From Gelidibacter algens (lineage in GTDB: Bacteria; Bacteroidota; Bacteroidia; Flavobacteriales; Flavobacteriaceae), in assembly GCF_001678675.1 (NCBI RefSeq), contig NZ_LZRN01000003.1, positions 62,001 through 126,000 on the forward strand: 64,000 nt of DNA, written 5' to 3'. The first letter of the stretch is position 1. Every line of letters starts with the position of its first letter. The notes beneath the pieces were generated by a model. It was not told where the DNA came from. It saw only the letters and a list, made by a program, of their open reading frames with translations, and did not search any database. The translations under genes were made by a program, and so were the position numbers. Of this stretch, positions 49,901 through 56,989 are shown piece by piece.

Positions 49901-49950
49901 CCTATCCAATACCTGCTGTTTACACAGTTGGGATAAATATAAAAATCTAA
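46924..49950 (+). CDS. susC: SusC-type TonB-dependent glycan transporter
   Basis: This 1008-aa outer-membrane protein imports oligosaccharides with its SusD partner, powered by TonB. The signal peptide ends TVSQAQ. A carboxypeptidase-regulatory-like domain at about 25-105 contains GTVTSAEDNLPIPGVNVLVK and GTNRGTSTDFDGNYSL. The TonB/plug region starts with EIVVIGYGTQRKVDLTGAI and includes LQGKVAGVQIVSSGAPG and VRIRGVNSFSAGGGPLYVVDG. The rest is the 22-strand barrel, ending in an aromatic-rich strand (IPAVYTVGINIKI). It heads the PUL operon, 12 bp before susD. The symbol denotes the family role only; the substrate differs from the starch of the type SusC. Confidence 0.93.
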   Translation: MKAKLVLFLFFLFSYTVSQAQESTVTGTVTSAEDNLPIPGVNVLVKGTNRGTSTDFDGNYSLQVAKGEVLEFSSIGFKSVDITIDSQTTLNVGLVSDVEALGEIVVIGYGTQRKVDLTGAITTVKAEDIEKTPNSNVMQSLQGKVAGVQIVSSGAPGASPTVRIRGVNSFSAGGGPLYVVDGMWYENIDFLDNSQIETVSVLKDVSSIAIFGQRGVNGVIIIETKSGKFEMKPVITYNGYTGVQYARNVVKMANAEQFTTMAYESGSAPDIQFVENAIARFGRSRVNPNLPDVNTDWYKEVLRPATISSHSIGVTGGGESASYGVSTNYFSQDGILDMKNEYERFNIQSNVDVKVTDRLRIGTNSIFSNALRYNPENSAWFQAYFAVPILPVFDYVNPDAVTTPYSDATVLGYRGSQNPFPVMRYNENQLKIRKVLTSIYGEFDIVPEKLTFKTSYYHDYSTISERNVRSLYYISPNSNRQQPDTSIRRAEQDYSTQIWDNTLTYKDQFGNHNLTLLAGSSYRDEQVNSFSATGNDIQGIAFESSWYLNFADPTKFNDNVSEIGDRFYALAYFGRLEYGFDDRYLVNATVRTEGDAKFPREIWKTTPQIGVGWVISQESFMQENGVFDFLKLRGSWGQLPNAALGGSAGTRTVSQVTLAIQDLLTNGIISTNDFTDLKREILEETNVGLSARMFQNKLTLEADYYIRDTKDLVVPVIQRITNQSLIKNAGEMRNEGLELSADWSQRVSDNWSFSIGANIGTNKNTITKIESDQGYFDTGEAEFRQRLIVGEPINSFFGVEVAGVYQNAAEVAADPVAVANNLVPGDLKYVDQNGDDVIDDADRVVLGSYLPTLTYGGNMQVSYKNFDLSVAVSGQSGNSILNRKRGEVIFTNDTNIDADFAINRWHGEGTTNSYPSSAARRKGWNQKMSSFFVEDGMYFRIQNIQLAYTIPSGSLLGQRSPETKITFTADRPFTFFKYNGFNPEVSDGIDRQTYPIPAVYTVGINIKI

Positions 49951-49962
49951 AAAATTTGCCTT

Positions 49963-51498
49963 ATGAAAAATTTGAAATTAGTTCTCAAACCAATGGCGCT
50001 TCTAACCGTGTTGGGCATGCTCTTTACGGCATGTAGTGAGAAATTAGAAGAAAACGATGGCCAATTGGCTACAGATGATTTGGATTTTACCAATATGTCT
50101 GATATGATACTGCCTGTATATGGCGCCTACTCGGTAACCTATTCTCGAGGCTGGGAAGATCCTTTGTTGCTTGGGGTTAGAGGAGATGATGTCAATGCAG
50201 GCGGATTAGGAGATCAGCCGTTATTTGCTCAAACGGACCTTTATAACTACGACAATGGTTTTTGGATGTTTAACCAAGTATGGATCAATTTTTATAAAGA
50301 TCTTGCTGATATTATCAACTCTATGGAGCTCCTAGAGAGGTACAAGGTGTTTGCCACAGGCCAGGATATCACAAGAGCTGATCAGTATATTGCAGAAACG
50401 AAGGTTTTAAGTGCGTATCAGCATTTAAACATGGCTAAATTATGGGGAAATATTTTCATCATAAAAACTACTGATTTTGATGCCGAAACCAATAATGGGG
50501 TGGATACTAAAATGGAAGTTTTGCAATATGTGTCTGATTTGATGGATGAAGCGATTCCTTTTTTACCAGATGTTAGACCTAATGAACGCGTTGATATCCC
50601 TGGTGGCGTTACAAAATATACAGCTTTGGCCATAAAAGCCATGGCTAATTTAGAGATGGAAAATTACCAAGGTGTTGCTGATGCAACAGGTCAAATCATT
50701 AGCTCCAGTAAATTCAGTTTATTTCCAGATTTTTATGAATTGTTCAAAAAACCAGGAGAATTGAGCAACGAAAATTTATTCGAATTGCAGTTTTCTGATT
50801 ATAACCAATCGTCTGGAGCAGCCAACAATCACGAATATGGTCCTTTCGGACCTGCAAATTGGACGCCCGTTGTTAAAACAGCTGATCCAGGTTGGGGCTT
50901 TTATGAGCCAAGTGTCAAGTTTATCAAATTCATGTTGGACAGAGGAGAAACAAAACGATTGTTAACCAGTGTCTTATTTACTCCAGATGGTATTAGCCAA
51001 ATAAAGTCAGATCCTAGTTACGCCACCTTGCCTAACTTTATCTCAAATGTAACACCAGATGGTGACCAAATTAATAATTATGCAAGAGCAAAATTTGCTA
51101 GTGGAAAACACTATTTGCCTTCCAACCAATTAACAGAAGGACGAAACAATTATGGGTCCAGTAAAAACTTTATTGTTATCCGTTATTCTGAAATATTGTT
51201 GATGTATGCAGAAGCCCTTACAAGAGGCGCCTCAGGAACTACAATGACAGCAGATCAAGCTGTAAACACTGTTAGAGTTAGAGCAGATATGGCGCCGCTT
51301 TCTGGGGTTACAAGTGATCAAGTTATGGAAGAGAAATTTGCTGAACTCGCAATGGAATGGGGCGTTCGTTATTTTGATATGATTCGCCTAAACAAATATG
51401 ACGAATTGAGTTATGACGGCAGAACTTTCAGTGCAGATAAAGAATTACTGCCATACCCTCAAGCCCAATTGGATTTATTGCCTTTGGAAAACAATTAG
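49963..51498 (+). CDS. susD: SusD/RagB-type surface glycan-binding lipoprotein
   Basis: This 511-aa lipoprotein acts as the lid of the SusC transporter on the cell surface. The signal peptide ends in a lipobox (LGMLFTAC, Cys 24) followed by acidic residues (SEKLEEND), in keeping with surface export. The fold is mainly helical with TPR-like pairs (YIAETKVLSAYQHLNMAKLWG; YTALAIKAMANLEMENYQG). The late SusD signature is clear: IRYSEILLMYAEALTRG, then VNTVRVRADM and FAELAMEWGVRYFDMIRLNK. It immediately follows susC, the standard pair. The ligand is inferred to be a beta-glucan from the enzymes downstream. Confidence 0.93.
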   Translation: MKNLKLVLKPMALLTVLGMLFTACSEKLEENDGQLATDDLDFTNMSDMILPVYGAYSVTYSRGWEDPLLLGVRGDDVNAGGLGDQPLFAQTDLYNYDNGFWMFNQVWINFYKDLADIINSMELLERYKVFATGQDITRADQYIAETKVLSAYQHLNMAKLWGNIFIIKTTDFDAETNNGVDTKMEVLQYVSDLMDEAIPFLPDVRPNERVDIPGGVTKYTALAIKAMANLEMENYQGVADATGQIISSSKFSLFPDFYELFKKPGELSNENLFELQFSDYNQSSGAANNHEYGPFGPANWTPVVKTADPGWGFYEPSVKFIKFMLDRGETKRLLTSVLFTPDGISQIKSDPSYATLPNFISNVTPDGDQINNYARAKFASGKHYLPSNQLTEGRNNYGSSKNFIVIRYSEILLMYAEALTRGASGTTMTADQAVNTVRVRADMAPLSGVTSDQVMEEKFAELAMEWGVRYFDMIRLNKYDELSYDGRTFSADKELLPYPQAQLDLLPLENN

Positions 51499-51528
51499 AA
51501 GGAAGAAATAATCTTTAAAATAAACAAA

Positions 51529-53253
51529 ATGAAAAAAATCAATAAAATTTTTATTGGGTTATTTGCCTTAGTCCTAATGACGTCATGTTATGAAGGTATT
51601 GACTCAATTTCAGAAGTGGATCCGGGTCCTGACGCAGGAGCGCCATTAATCTCTATTATGAGACCCGCCAATGGACTGGAGATTCAAGTGCCAGAGCCAG
51701 TAACTTCAACAACTATTGAATTCAAAGTTGAAGATGATATTGAATTGGGAACTATTTCAGTCATGCTTGATGGTGTGGAAATAGCTTCCTATAATCAATT
51801 TGTAGATTATAGAATTGCAAAAGAGCAGTTTGTTTATGACAATATCACCACTGGTGATCATATACTAAGTATCACTGCTACTGACTTGGTTGGAAATGTC
51901 AGCACATCCACTGTCAATTTCACAAAATCACCTCCTTACACCCCTATATTTGCTGGCGAGCAGTTTTACATGCCATTTGATGGCGATTTTACAGAACTTG
52001 TAAGCGTTATGCCAGCAGGGGAAGTTGGCAATCCGGATTTTGGAGGCAGTGCTTACGCGGGATCAAATTCATACAAAGCAGGTACTGATAATTATTTAAC
52101 CTTTCCTGTAAGCGAATTGACATTGGGCAATAACTTTAGTGGAGCATTTTGGTATAAGGTGAATGCTACCCCTGATCGGTCTGGTATATTGACCATTGGT
52201 GCCTCCGCAGAAAACCGTAATCAAGGTTTGAGATTGTTCAGAGAAGGTAACGGGACAGCACAACGCATTAAATTAAATGTTGGTACTGGTGCCAGTGATA
52301 GCTGGAATGATGGTGGTGAAATTAATGTGGCTGCAGGAGAATGGGTGCATGTGGTCTTTACCATTTCAGAAACGCAGACTAAAATTTACCTTAACGGAAT
52401 GGAAGTAAACACCGGAACTTTAGGCGCACCAATAGATTGGACAGGAACGTCGCAATTGGTCATCGGGGCTGGTGGCCCTACCTTTAGTTATTGGGATCAT
52501 AAATCAGATTCAAGTTTAATGGATGAGCTCCGATTGTTTGATAAAACATTATCACAAAGTGAGATCACTAGCATGATTGCCCAAGGCAGTCAAAAATTAC
52601 ATGTTAATTTCAACGGTAGTTATACAGATAATGTCAGAGATATAGAAGCCACCGTTGTTGGCAATCCAGGTTTTTCTGGAGATGCCTATGCGGGATCAAA
52701 TGCTTACAAAGGCGCTGAAAATTCGTACCTCACATTCCCTACTACAGGGCTATTGGAAAATCAGTTTAGTGCTGCATTTTGGTACAAGATGAATGCTACA
52801 CCTGATCGTGCCGGAATTTTAGTTGTAGGTCCTCCTGATTCAGGAAATGCAAATTTCCCTGGGGTACAGAACAACCGCACCAGCGGTTTCCGTTTCTTCC
52901 GAGAAGGAGGTGCCACCAATCAGACTTTTAAACTCAATGTGGGCAATGGAACTGCCGATAATTGGTTTGACGGTGGAGCAGCAGCGACTATAGATCCGAC
53001 TGCAAATAATGGATGGGTTCATTTGGCCTTCACGATTTCTTCTACAGAATGTGTGGTTTACATTAATGGAGAAGTTGTCAAACAAGGTGAATTTACAGGC
53101 GTAGATTGGACCGGCTGTGATCTTCTTTCAGTGATGTCTGGGGCTCCTCGATTTACAGAATGGGGTCACAAATCTGACTTGAGCGTTATGGACGAGTTGA
53201 GAATTTTTGATAAAGCCCTGTCACAAACAGAAATTCAGGCACTTATGTTCTAA
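51529..53253 (+). CDS. Surface glycan-binding lipoprotein with tandem LamG domains
   Basis: This 574-aa lipoprotein (MTSC lipobox, Cys 20) sits where SusE/SusF-type binding proteins sit. An Ig-like domain at about 40-130 (MRPANGLEIQVPEP to VGNVSTSTVNF) is followed by two LamG/concanavalin-like jellyrolls, about 145-355 and 360-574. The two halves are clear duplicates, sharing GSNxYK, FWYKxNATPDRxGIL, LRLFREG/FRFFREG, IKLNVGTGASD/FKLNVGNGTAD and MDELRxFDKxLSQxEI. No catalytic residues of a glycoside hydrolase are apparent, so binding of the glycan at the surface is the likely job. It is 30 bp after susD and followed by a strong stem-loop. Confidence 0.85.
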   Translation: MKKINKIFIGLFALVLMTSCYEGIDSISEVDPGPDAGAPLISIMRPANGLEIQVPEPVTSTTIEFKVEDDIELGTISVMLDGVEIASYNQFVDYRIAKEQFVYDNITTGDHILSITATDLVGNVSTSTVNFTKSPPYTPIFAGEQFYMPFDGDFTELVSVMPAGEVGNPDFGGSAYAGSNSYKAGTDNYLTFPVSELTLGNNFSGAFWYKVNATPDRSGILTIGASAENRNQGLRLFREGNGTAQRIKLNVGTGASDSWNDGGEINVAAGEWVHVVFTISETQTKIYLNGMEVNTGTLGAPIDWTGTSQLVIGAGGPTFSYWDHKSDSSLMDELRLFDKTLSQSEITSMIAQGSQKLHVNFNGSYTDNVRDIEATVVGNPGFSGDAYAGSNAYKGAENSYLTFPTTGLLENQFSAAFWYKMNATPDRAGILVVGPPDSGNANFPGVQNNRTSGFRFFREGGATNQTFKLNVGNGTADNWFDGGAAATIDPTANNGWVHLAFTISSTECVVYINGEVVKQGEFTGVDWTGCDLLSVMSGAPRFTEWGHKSDLSVMDELRIFDKALSQTEIQALMF

Positions 53254-53310
53254 TTACAAACGCCTATCACAAGGATGGCTGTATAAATCTTATTGAATTA
53301 TTCTAATTCT

Positions 53311-53348
53311 ATTTTGGCTGCATTCTGGTAACGGAATGCAGCTAAAAT
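53311..53348 (+). terminator. Strong stem-loop after the susCD/LamG genes
   Basis: A 15-bp stem (ATTTTGGCTGCATTC, 53311-53325, with GAATGCAGCTAAAAT, 53334-53348), with one G-T wobble and an 8-nt loop, lies in the 111-bp gap before the first GH144 gene. There is no clean T-run afterwards, so it may be a partial terminator or an RNA-stabilising hairpin that gives susCD higher expression than the enzymes. Confidence 0.55.
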
Positions 53349-53364
53349 TTATTTAACACTCTTT

Positions 53365-54732
53365 ATGAACAACCTTTTGACCAAAATAGTAATGCTTTGG
53401 ATGCCATTGTTTTTGCTTTTTTCGAGCTGTAATTCAACTGAAAAAAGGCAGAACATGGGATCTTTTGATGCCAAGTCAGAGCCAATAAATGCTGATGATG
53501 CTTTATTGGACACCCTTCAAAAACAAACCTTCAACTACTTTTGGGAAGGTTCGGAACCAAATTCAGGTTTGGCAAGAGAGCGCCTTCATATGGATGGTGT
53601 TTATCCCACAAGCCCAAAAAACACAGTAACAACAGGCGGCTCCGGTTTTGGGTTTATGGCACTTTTAGTAGGCATTAAAAGAGGCTACATTTCAAGAGAA
53701 GAGGCCGTAGAACGCTTTACAAAAATGGTCAACTTTCTTGAAAAAGCCGATCGTTTTCACGGCGCTTGGCCTCATTGGATGAATGGTGAAACTGGGAAAA
53801 TAGTGCCTTTCAGCAAAAAGGATACAGGTGGCGACTTAGTGGAAACTGCTTTTTTGGTGCAGGGGATGTTGACCGTTAAGGAATATTTCAAAAATGGGAA
53901 TACTAAAGAAAAACAGCTCGCCAGTAAAATAGATCAACTGTGGAGAGAAGTAGAATGGGATTGGTATACCAAAGGTGAAAATGTGCTGTATTGGCATTGG
54001 TCTCCAACTGATCATTGGGATATGAATTTTCCCGTGGGTGGCTATAATGAGGCGCTTGTGATGTATATACTTGCTGCAGCATCGCCTACACACGGTATTT
54101 CCAAAGAAGTTTATGATGAAGGTTGGGCGTTGATCGGCAATATCGTTTCTAAAGATTCTTTATATGGGATTCCTCTAGTGCTAAATTACTATGAAAATGA
54201 TGATGCCGACATTGGTCCCTTATTTTGGAGTCATTATTCCTATTTGGGATTGAATCCAAAAGGCTTGAAAGATAGGTACGCCGATTATTGGCAATTGGTC
54301 CAAAATCAAGCGAAAATTCATCACGCATACGCAGTTGATAATCCTAAAAATTTTAAAGGCTACGGTGATAGTTTATGGGGCATGACCTCAAGTTACTCCA
54401 TGAAAGGGTATGATAGTCATAGACCAGGGAATGATTTGGGAGTTATCTCGCCTACAGCGGCCTTAGCGTCCTTTCCTTATACACCTGAAGAAAGCATGAA
54501 GATGCTTCATTATTTATATACAAAACAGGACACCTTGATTGGTAAATACGGCCCTTATGATGCGTTCAGTTTGGATAAAAATTGGTCAGTACCACGGTAT
54601 TTGGCCATTGATCAAGGACCAATTCCGGTAATGATCGAGAATTATAGATCAGGAATGCTTTGGGATTTGTTTATGAACAATGACGATGTCCAACACGGAT
54701 TGGACAAACTCGGATTTACGTATCCAAAATAA
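53365..54732 (+). CDS. GH144-type (glycoamylase-domain) lipoprotein, probable endo-beta-1,2-glucanase
   Basis: This 455-aa lipoprotein (LLFSSC, Cys 22) carries the PF10091-type (alpha/alpha)6 domain, the family of GH144 endo-beta-1,2-glucanases such as Chitinophaga pinensis SGL and Bacteroides BT_3566. Family blocks seen are TFNYFWEGSEPNSGLARER, TTGGSGFGFMALLVG, ADRFHGAWPHWMNG, GGDLVETAFLVQGML (155-169, with Glu 160) and the late LAIDQGPIPVMIENYRSG. The enzyme should cut the polysaccharide at the surface or in the periplasm into sophoro-oligosaccharides. The next gene is a full-length paralog in the same direction, 46 bp away. Substrate is inferred from the family and the GH3 partner. Confidence 0.87.
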   Translation: MNNLLTKIVMLWMPLFLLFSSCNSTEKRQNMGSFDAKSEPINADDALLDTLQKQTFNYFWEGSEPNSGLARERLHMDGVYPTSPKNTVTTGGSGFGFMALLVGIKRGYISREEAVERFTKMVNFLEKADRFHGAWPHWMNGETGKIVPFSKKDTGGDLVETAFLVQGMLTVKEYFKNGNTKEKQLASKIDQLWREVEWDWYTKGENVLYWHWSPTDHWDMNFPVGGYNEALVMYILAAASPTHGISKEVYDEGWALIGNIVSKDSLYGIPLVLNYYENDDADIGPLFWSHYSYLGLNPKGLKDRYADYWQLVQNQAKIHHAYAVDNPKNFKGYGDSLWGMTSSYSMKGYDSHRPGNDLGVISPTAALASFPYTPEESMKMLHYLYTKQDTLIGKYGPYDAFSLDKNWSVPRYLAIDQGPIPVMIENYRSGMLWDLFMNNDDVQHGLDKLGFTYPK

Positions 54733-54778
54733 AATAATAGGTTGAACATGGTAGGACCTAAACTTTATAAAAGAAAAC

Positions 54779-56146
54779 ATGAAAAAAACAATTAGTCTCT
54801 TATTTATTGCAATCCTTATATATACCTGTTCTGGAAACTCGTCATCTGAATCATTTGACCCAGATCCTGTTGATGATGGCCCCGTAGTTATTGATCCGTT
54901 ATCTGATGAAGACATGTTGGATTTGGTGCAGCGCGAAACCTTCAAATATTTTTGGGACTTTGCAGAGGCTAATTCCGGAGCTGCAAGAGAGCGTTATATT
55001 CCGAGCAATCCTGCCCAAGATAAAAATATAGTGACCACAGGCGGTACAGGGTTTGGGTTGATGGCAATTTTAGTGGGGATTGAAAGAGGTTATGTTACAA
55101 GAGCGGAAGCAGTATCAAGATTACAAACCTTACTGACTTTTTTTGAGAACGCCGATCGCTTTCACGGCGCATGGCCACATTGGCTCAACGGGACAAATGG
55201 AAGCGTTATTCCATTTAGTGAACAGGACAACGGTGGCGATTTGGTAGAGACTGCTTTTTTGGTTCAAGGCTTGATATGTATCAAGGAGTATTTTAAAAAC
55301 GGCTCACCAGCTGAAGTGGCATTGGCAAACAAAGCCGATGTCCTCTGGAAGGGTGTGGAATGGGAGTGGTACACCCAAGGTGAAAATGTATTGTATTGGC
55401 ACTGGAGCCCAACTAATGAATTTGCCATCAATTTAAAATTACAAGGCTATAATGAAACCTTAGTGGCGTACATTTTAGGAGCAGCATCACCAGAACATGC
55501 CATCGCACAGGAAGTTTATACCCATGGTTGGGCGGGCAATGGAAGTATTAAATCTTCCAATGTGCAATATGGCTTACCACTCGTTTTAAACCATCCAGGT
55601 TCGGCTCAATTTGGTGGCCCATTATTTTTTAGCCATTATTCATTTTTGGGTTTGAACCCAACTAATTTGGTAGATCAATATGCCAATTACAAAGATGTGG
55701 CTACCAACCACGCTAAAATCAATTATCAATATTGTGTTCAAAATCCGCGAAATTTTGAAGGTTACGGTATGGATTGCTGGGGATTATCGGCAAGCTACTC
55801 CAGAAATGCTGATGGTTCCCTCGGGTATTCTGCACACAGTCCTGCAAATGATAAAGGGATTATTTCACCCACAGCCGCCATTAGCTCTATGCCTTATACT
55901 TCAGCAGAATCTTTGCGCGCCATGCATTATTTTTATCAGGAAAAAGATAAATTATTGGGTGTTGCGGGGTTTTATGATGCCTTTAGCCCGGAATATGATT
56001 TTTGGGTTGCAGAAGCTTATTTAGCAATTGACCAAGGCCCTCAAATTATTATGATTGAAAATCACAGAACAGGGTTACTTTGGAATTTGTTCATGCAGAA
56101 CCAAGAGGTCCGTAATGGACTTGACGCTTTAGGATTTACGTATTAG
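54779..56146 (+). CDS. GH144-type lipoprotein, second paralog
   Basis: This 455-aa lipoprotein (lipobox IYTC, Cys 17; acidic linker SFDPDPVDDGP after it) is the paralog of the gene just upstream. It has the same blocks: TFKYFWDFAEANSGAARER, TTGGTGFGLMAILVG, ADRFHGAWPHWLNG, GGDLVETAFLVQGL (from residue 152, Glu 157) and LAIDQGPQIIMIENHRTG. The two differ near the active-site rim and at the tail, so one may be endo-acting and the other prefer different chain lengths, or one may sit on the surface and one inside. Start ATG 54779 is the only one giving a lipoprotein signal. Function as a beta-1,2-glucanase is inferred from the family. Confidence 0.87.
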   Translation: MKKTISLLFIAILIYTCSGNSSSESFDPDPVDDGPVVIDPLSDEDMLDLVQRETFKYFWDFAEANSGAARERYIPSNPAQDKNIVTTGGTGFGLMAILVGIERGYVTRAEAVSRLQTLLTFFENADRFHGAWPHWLNGTNGSVIPFSEQDNGGDLVETAFLVQGLICIKEYFKNGSPAEVALANKADVLWKGVEWEWYTQGENVLYWHWSPTNEFAINLKLQGYNETLVAYILGAASPEHAIAQEVYTHGWAGNGSIKSSNVQYGLPLVLNHPGSAQFGGPLFFSHYSFLGLNPTNLVDQYANYKDVATNHAKINYQYCVQNPRNFEGYGMDCWGLSASYSRNADGSLGYSAHSPANDKGIISPTAAISSMPYTSAESLRAMHYFYQEKDKLLGVAGFYDAFSPEYDFWVAEAYLAIDQGPQIIMIENHRTGLLWNLFMQNQEVRNGLDALGFTY

Positions 56147-56191
56147 TGAATAGGATTTATAGCTTTTAAGTAGAATTTAAAATTACAAAAA

Positions 56192-56989
56192 ATGAAACTA
56201 CATGTTAAACAGATTGACTTAGTGTTTTTGTTGTGTTTTCTTTTAGGTGTCCAAAATGCGATGGCGCAATATCAAGAGCACTATTTGGAAGAAGATTTTA
56301 TTTCAGGAGAAGACACCTTAAACTATCGATTATTGTTGCCAAAAAATTTCGACGAATCCAAACAATACCCAGTGGTGTTGTTTCTTCATGGTGCTGGCGA
56401 AAGAGGCAGTGATAATGCCAAACAACTGGTGCATGGTAGTGAATTATTCTATAAAACGAGCGACACTTTTCCCGCCATTGTCATTTTTCCGCAATGTCCA
56501 CAAAATGATTATTGGGTAAATGCCACAGTTGATAGAAGCACAACACCTCTTTCTTTAAATTTTCCATTGGACGTCGCACCAACTAAATCCATGACCTTGG
56601 TAATGGCCTTGCTGGACGAGATGTTAGCGAAACCTTATACCAACACCAATGAGATGTATGTTGGCGGACTCTCCATGGGAGGGATGGGTACTTTTGAAAT
56701 CCTTTATAGAAAGCCGGAAGTTTTCGCTGCAGCTTTTGCTATTTGTGGGGCGGGAAATGCCGAGGCTACAAAAGCGTATGCTACAACTGTTCCGATGTGG
56801 ATTTTTCATGGCGCTAAAGATAATGTGGTTGCTCCGCAGGAATCGGTAGACATGGTTTCCGGTATTTTAAAATACGGAGGAACTCCTAATTTTTCGCTTT
56901 ACGCCAAAGACAATCATAACAGTTGGGATTCGGCATTTGCTGAACCTGAACTTATTCCCTGGTTATTTTCTAATTCTAAATCAAAATAA
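56192..56989 (+). CDS. Secreted alpha/beta-hydrolase (carboxylesterase/prolyl-oligopeptidase-like)
   Basis: This 265-aa secreted serine hydrolase has a signal peptide ending QNAMAQ. The oxyanion segment VVLFLHGAGERGSDN lies at 61-76, the nucleophile motif GLSMGG with Ser 161, an acid in WIFHGAKDNVVAP and a His in KDNHNSWDSAF, so the catalytic triad is complete. Family members in PULs remove acyl or feruloyl groups from glycans, but the substrate cannot be read here. Its stop overlaps the start of the GH3 gene by one base (TAATG), implying translational coupling and a shared job with the beta-glucosidase. It suggests that the target glucan carries ester groups. Confidence 0.82.
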   Translation: MKLHVKQIDLVFLLCFLLGVQNAMAQYQEHYLEEDFISGEDTLNYRLLLPKNFDESKQYPVVLFLHGAGERGSDNAKQLVHGSELFYKTSDTFPAIVIFPQCPQNDYWVNATVDRSTTPLSLNFPLDVAPTKSMTLVMALLDEMLAKPYTNTNEMYVGGLSMGGMGTFEILYRKPEVFAAAFAICGAGNAEATKAYATTVPMWIFHGAKDNVVAPQESVDMVSGILKYGGTPNFSLYAKDNHNSWDSAFAEPELIPWLFSNSKSK

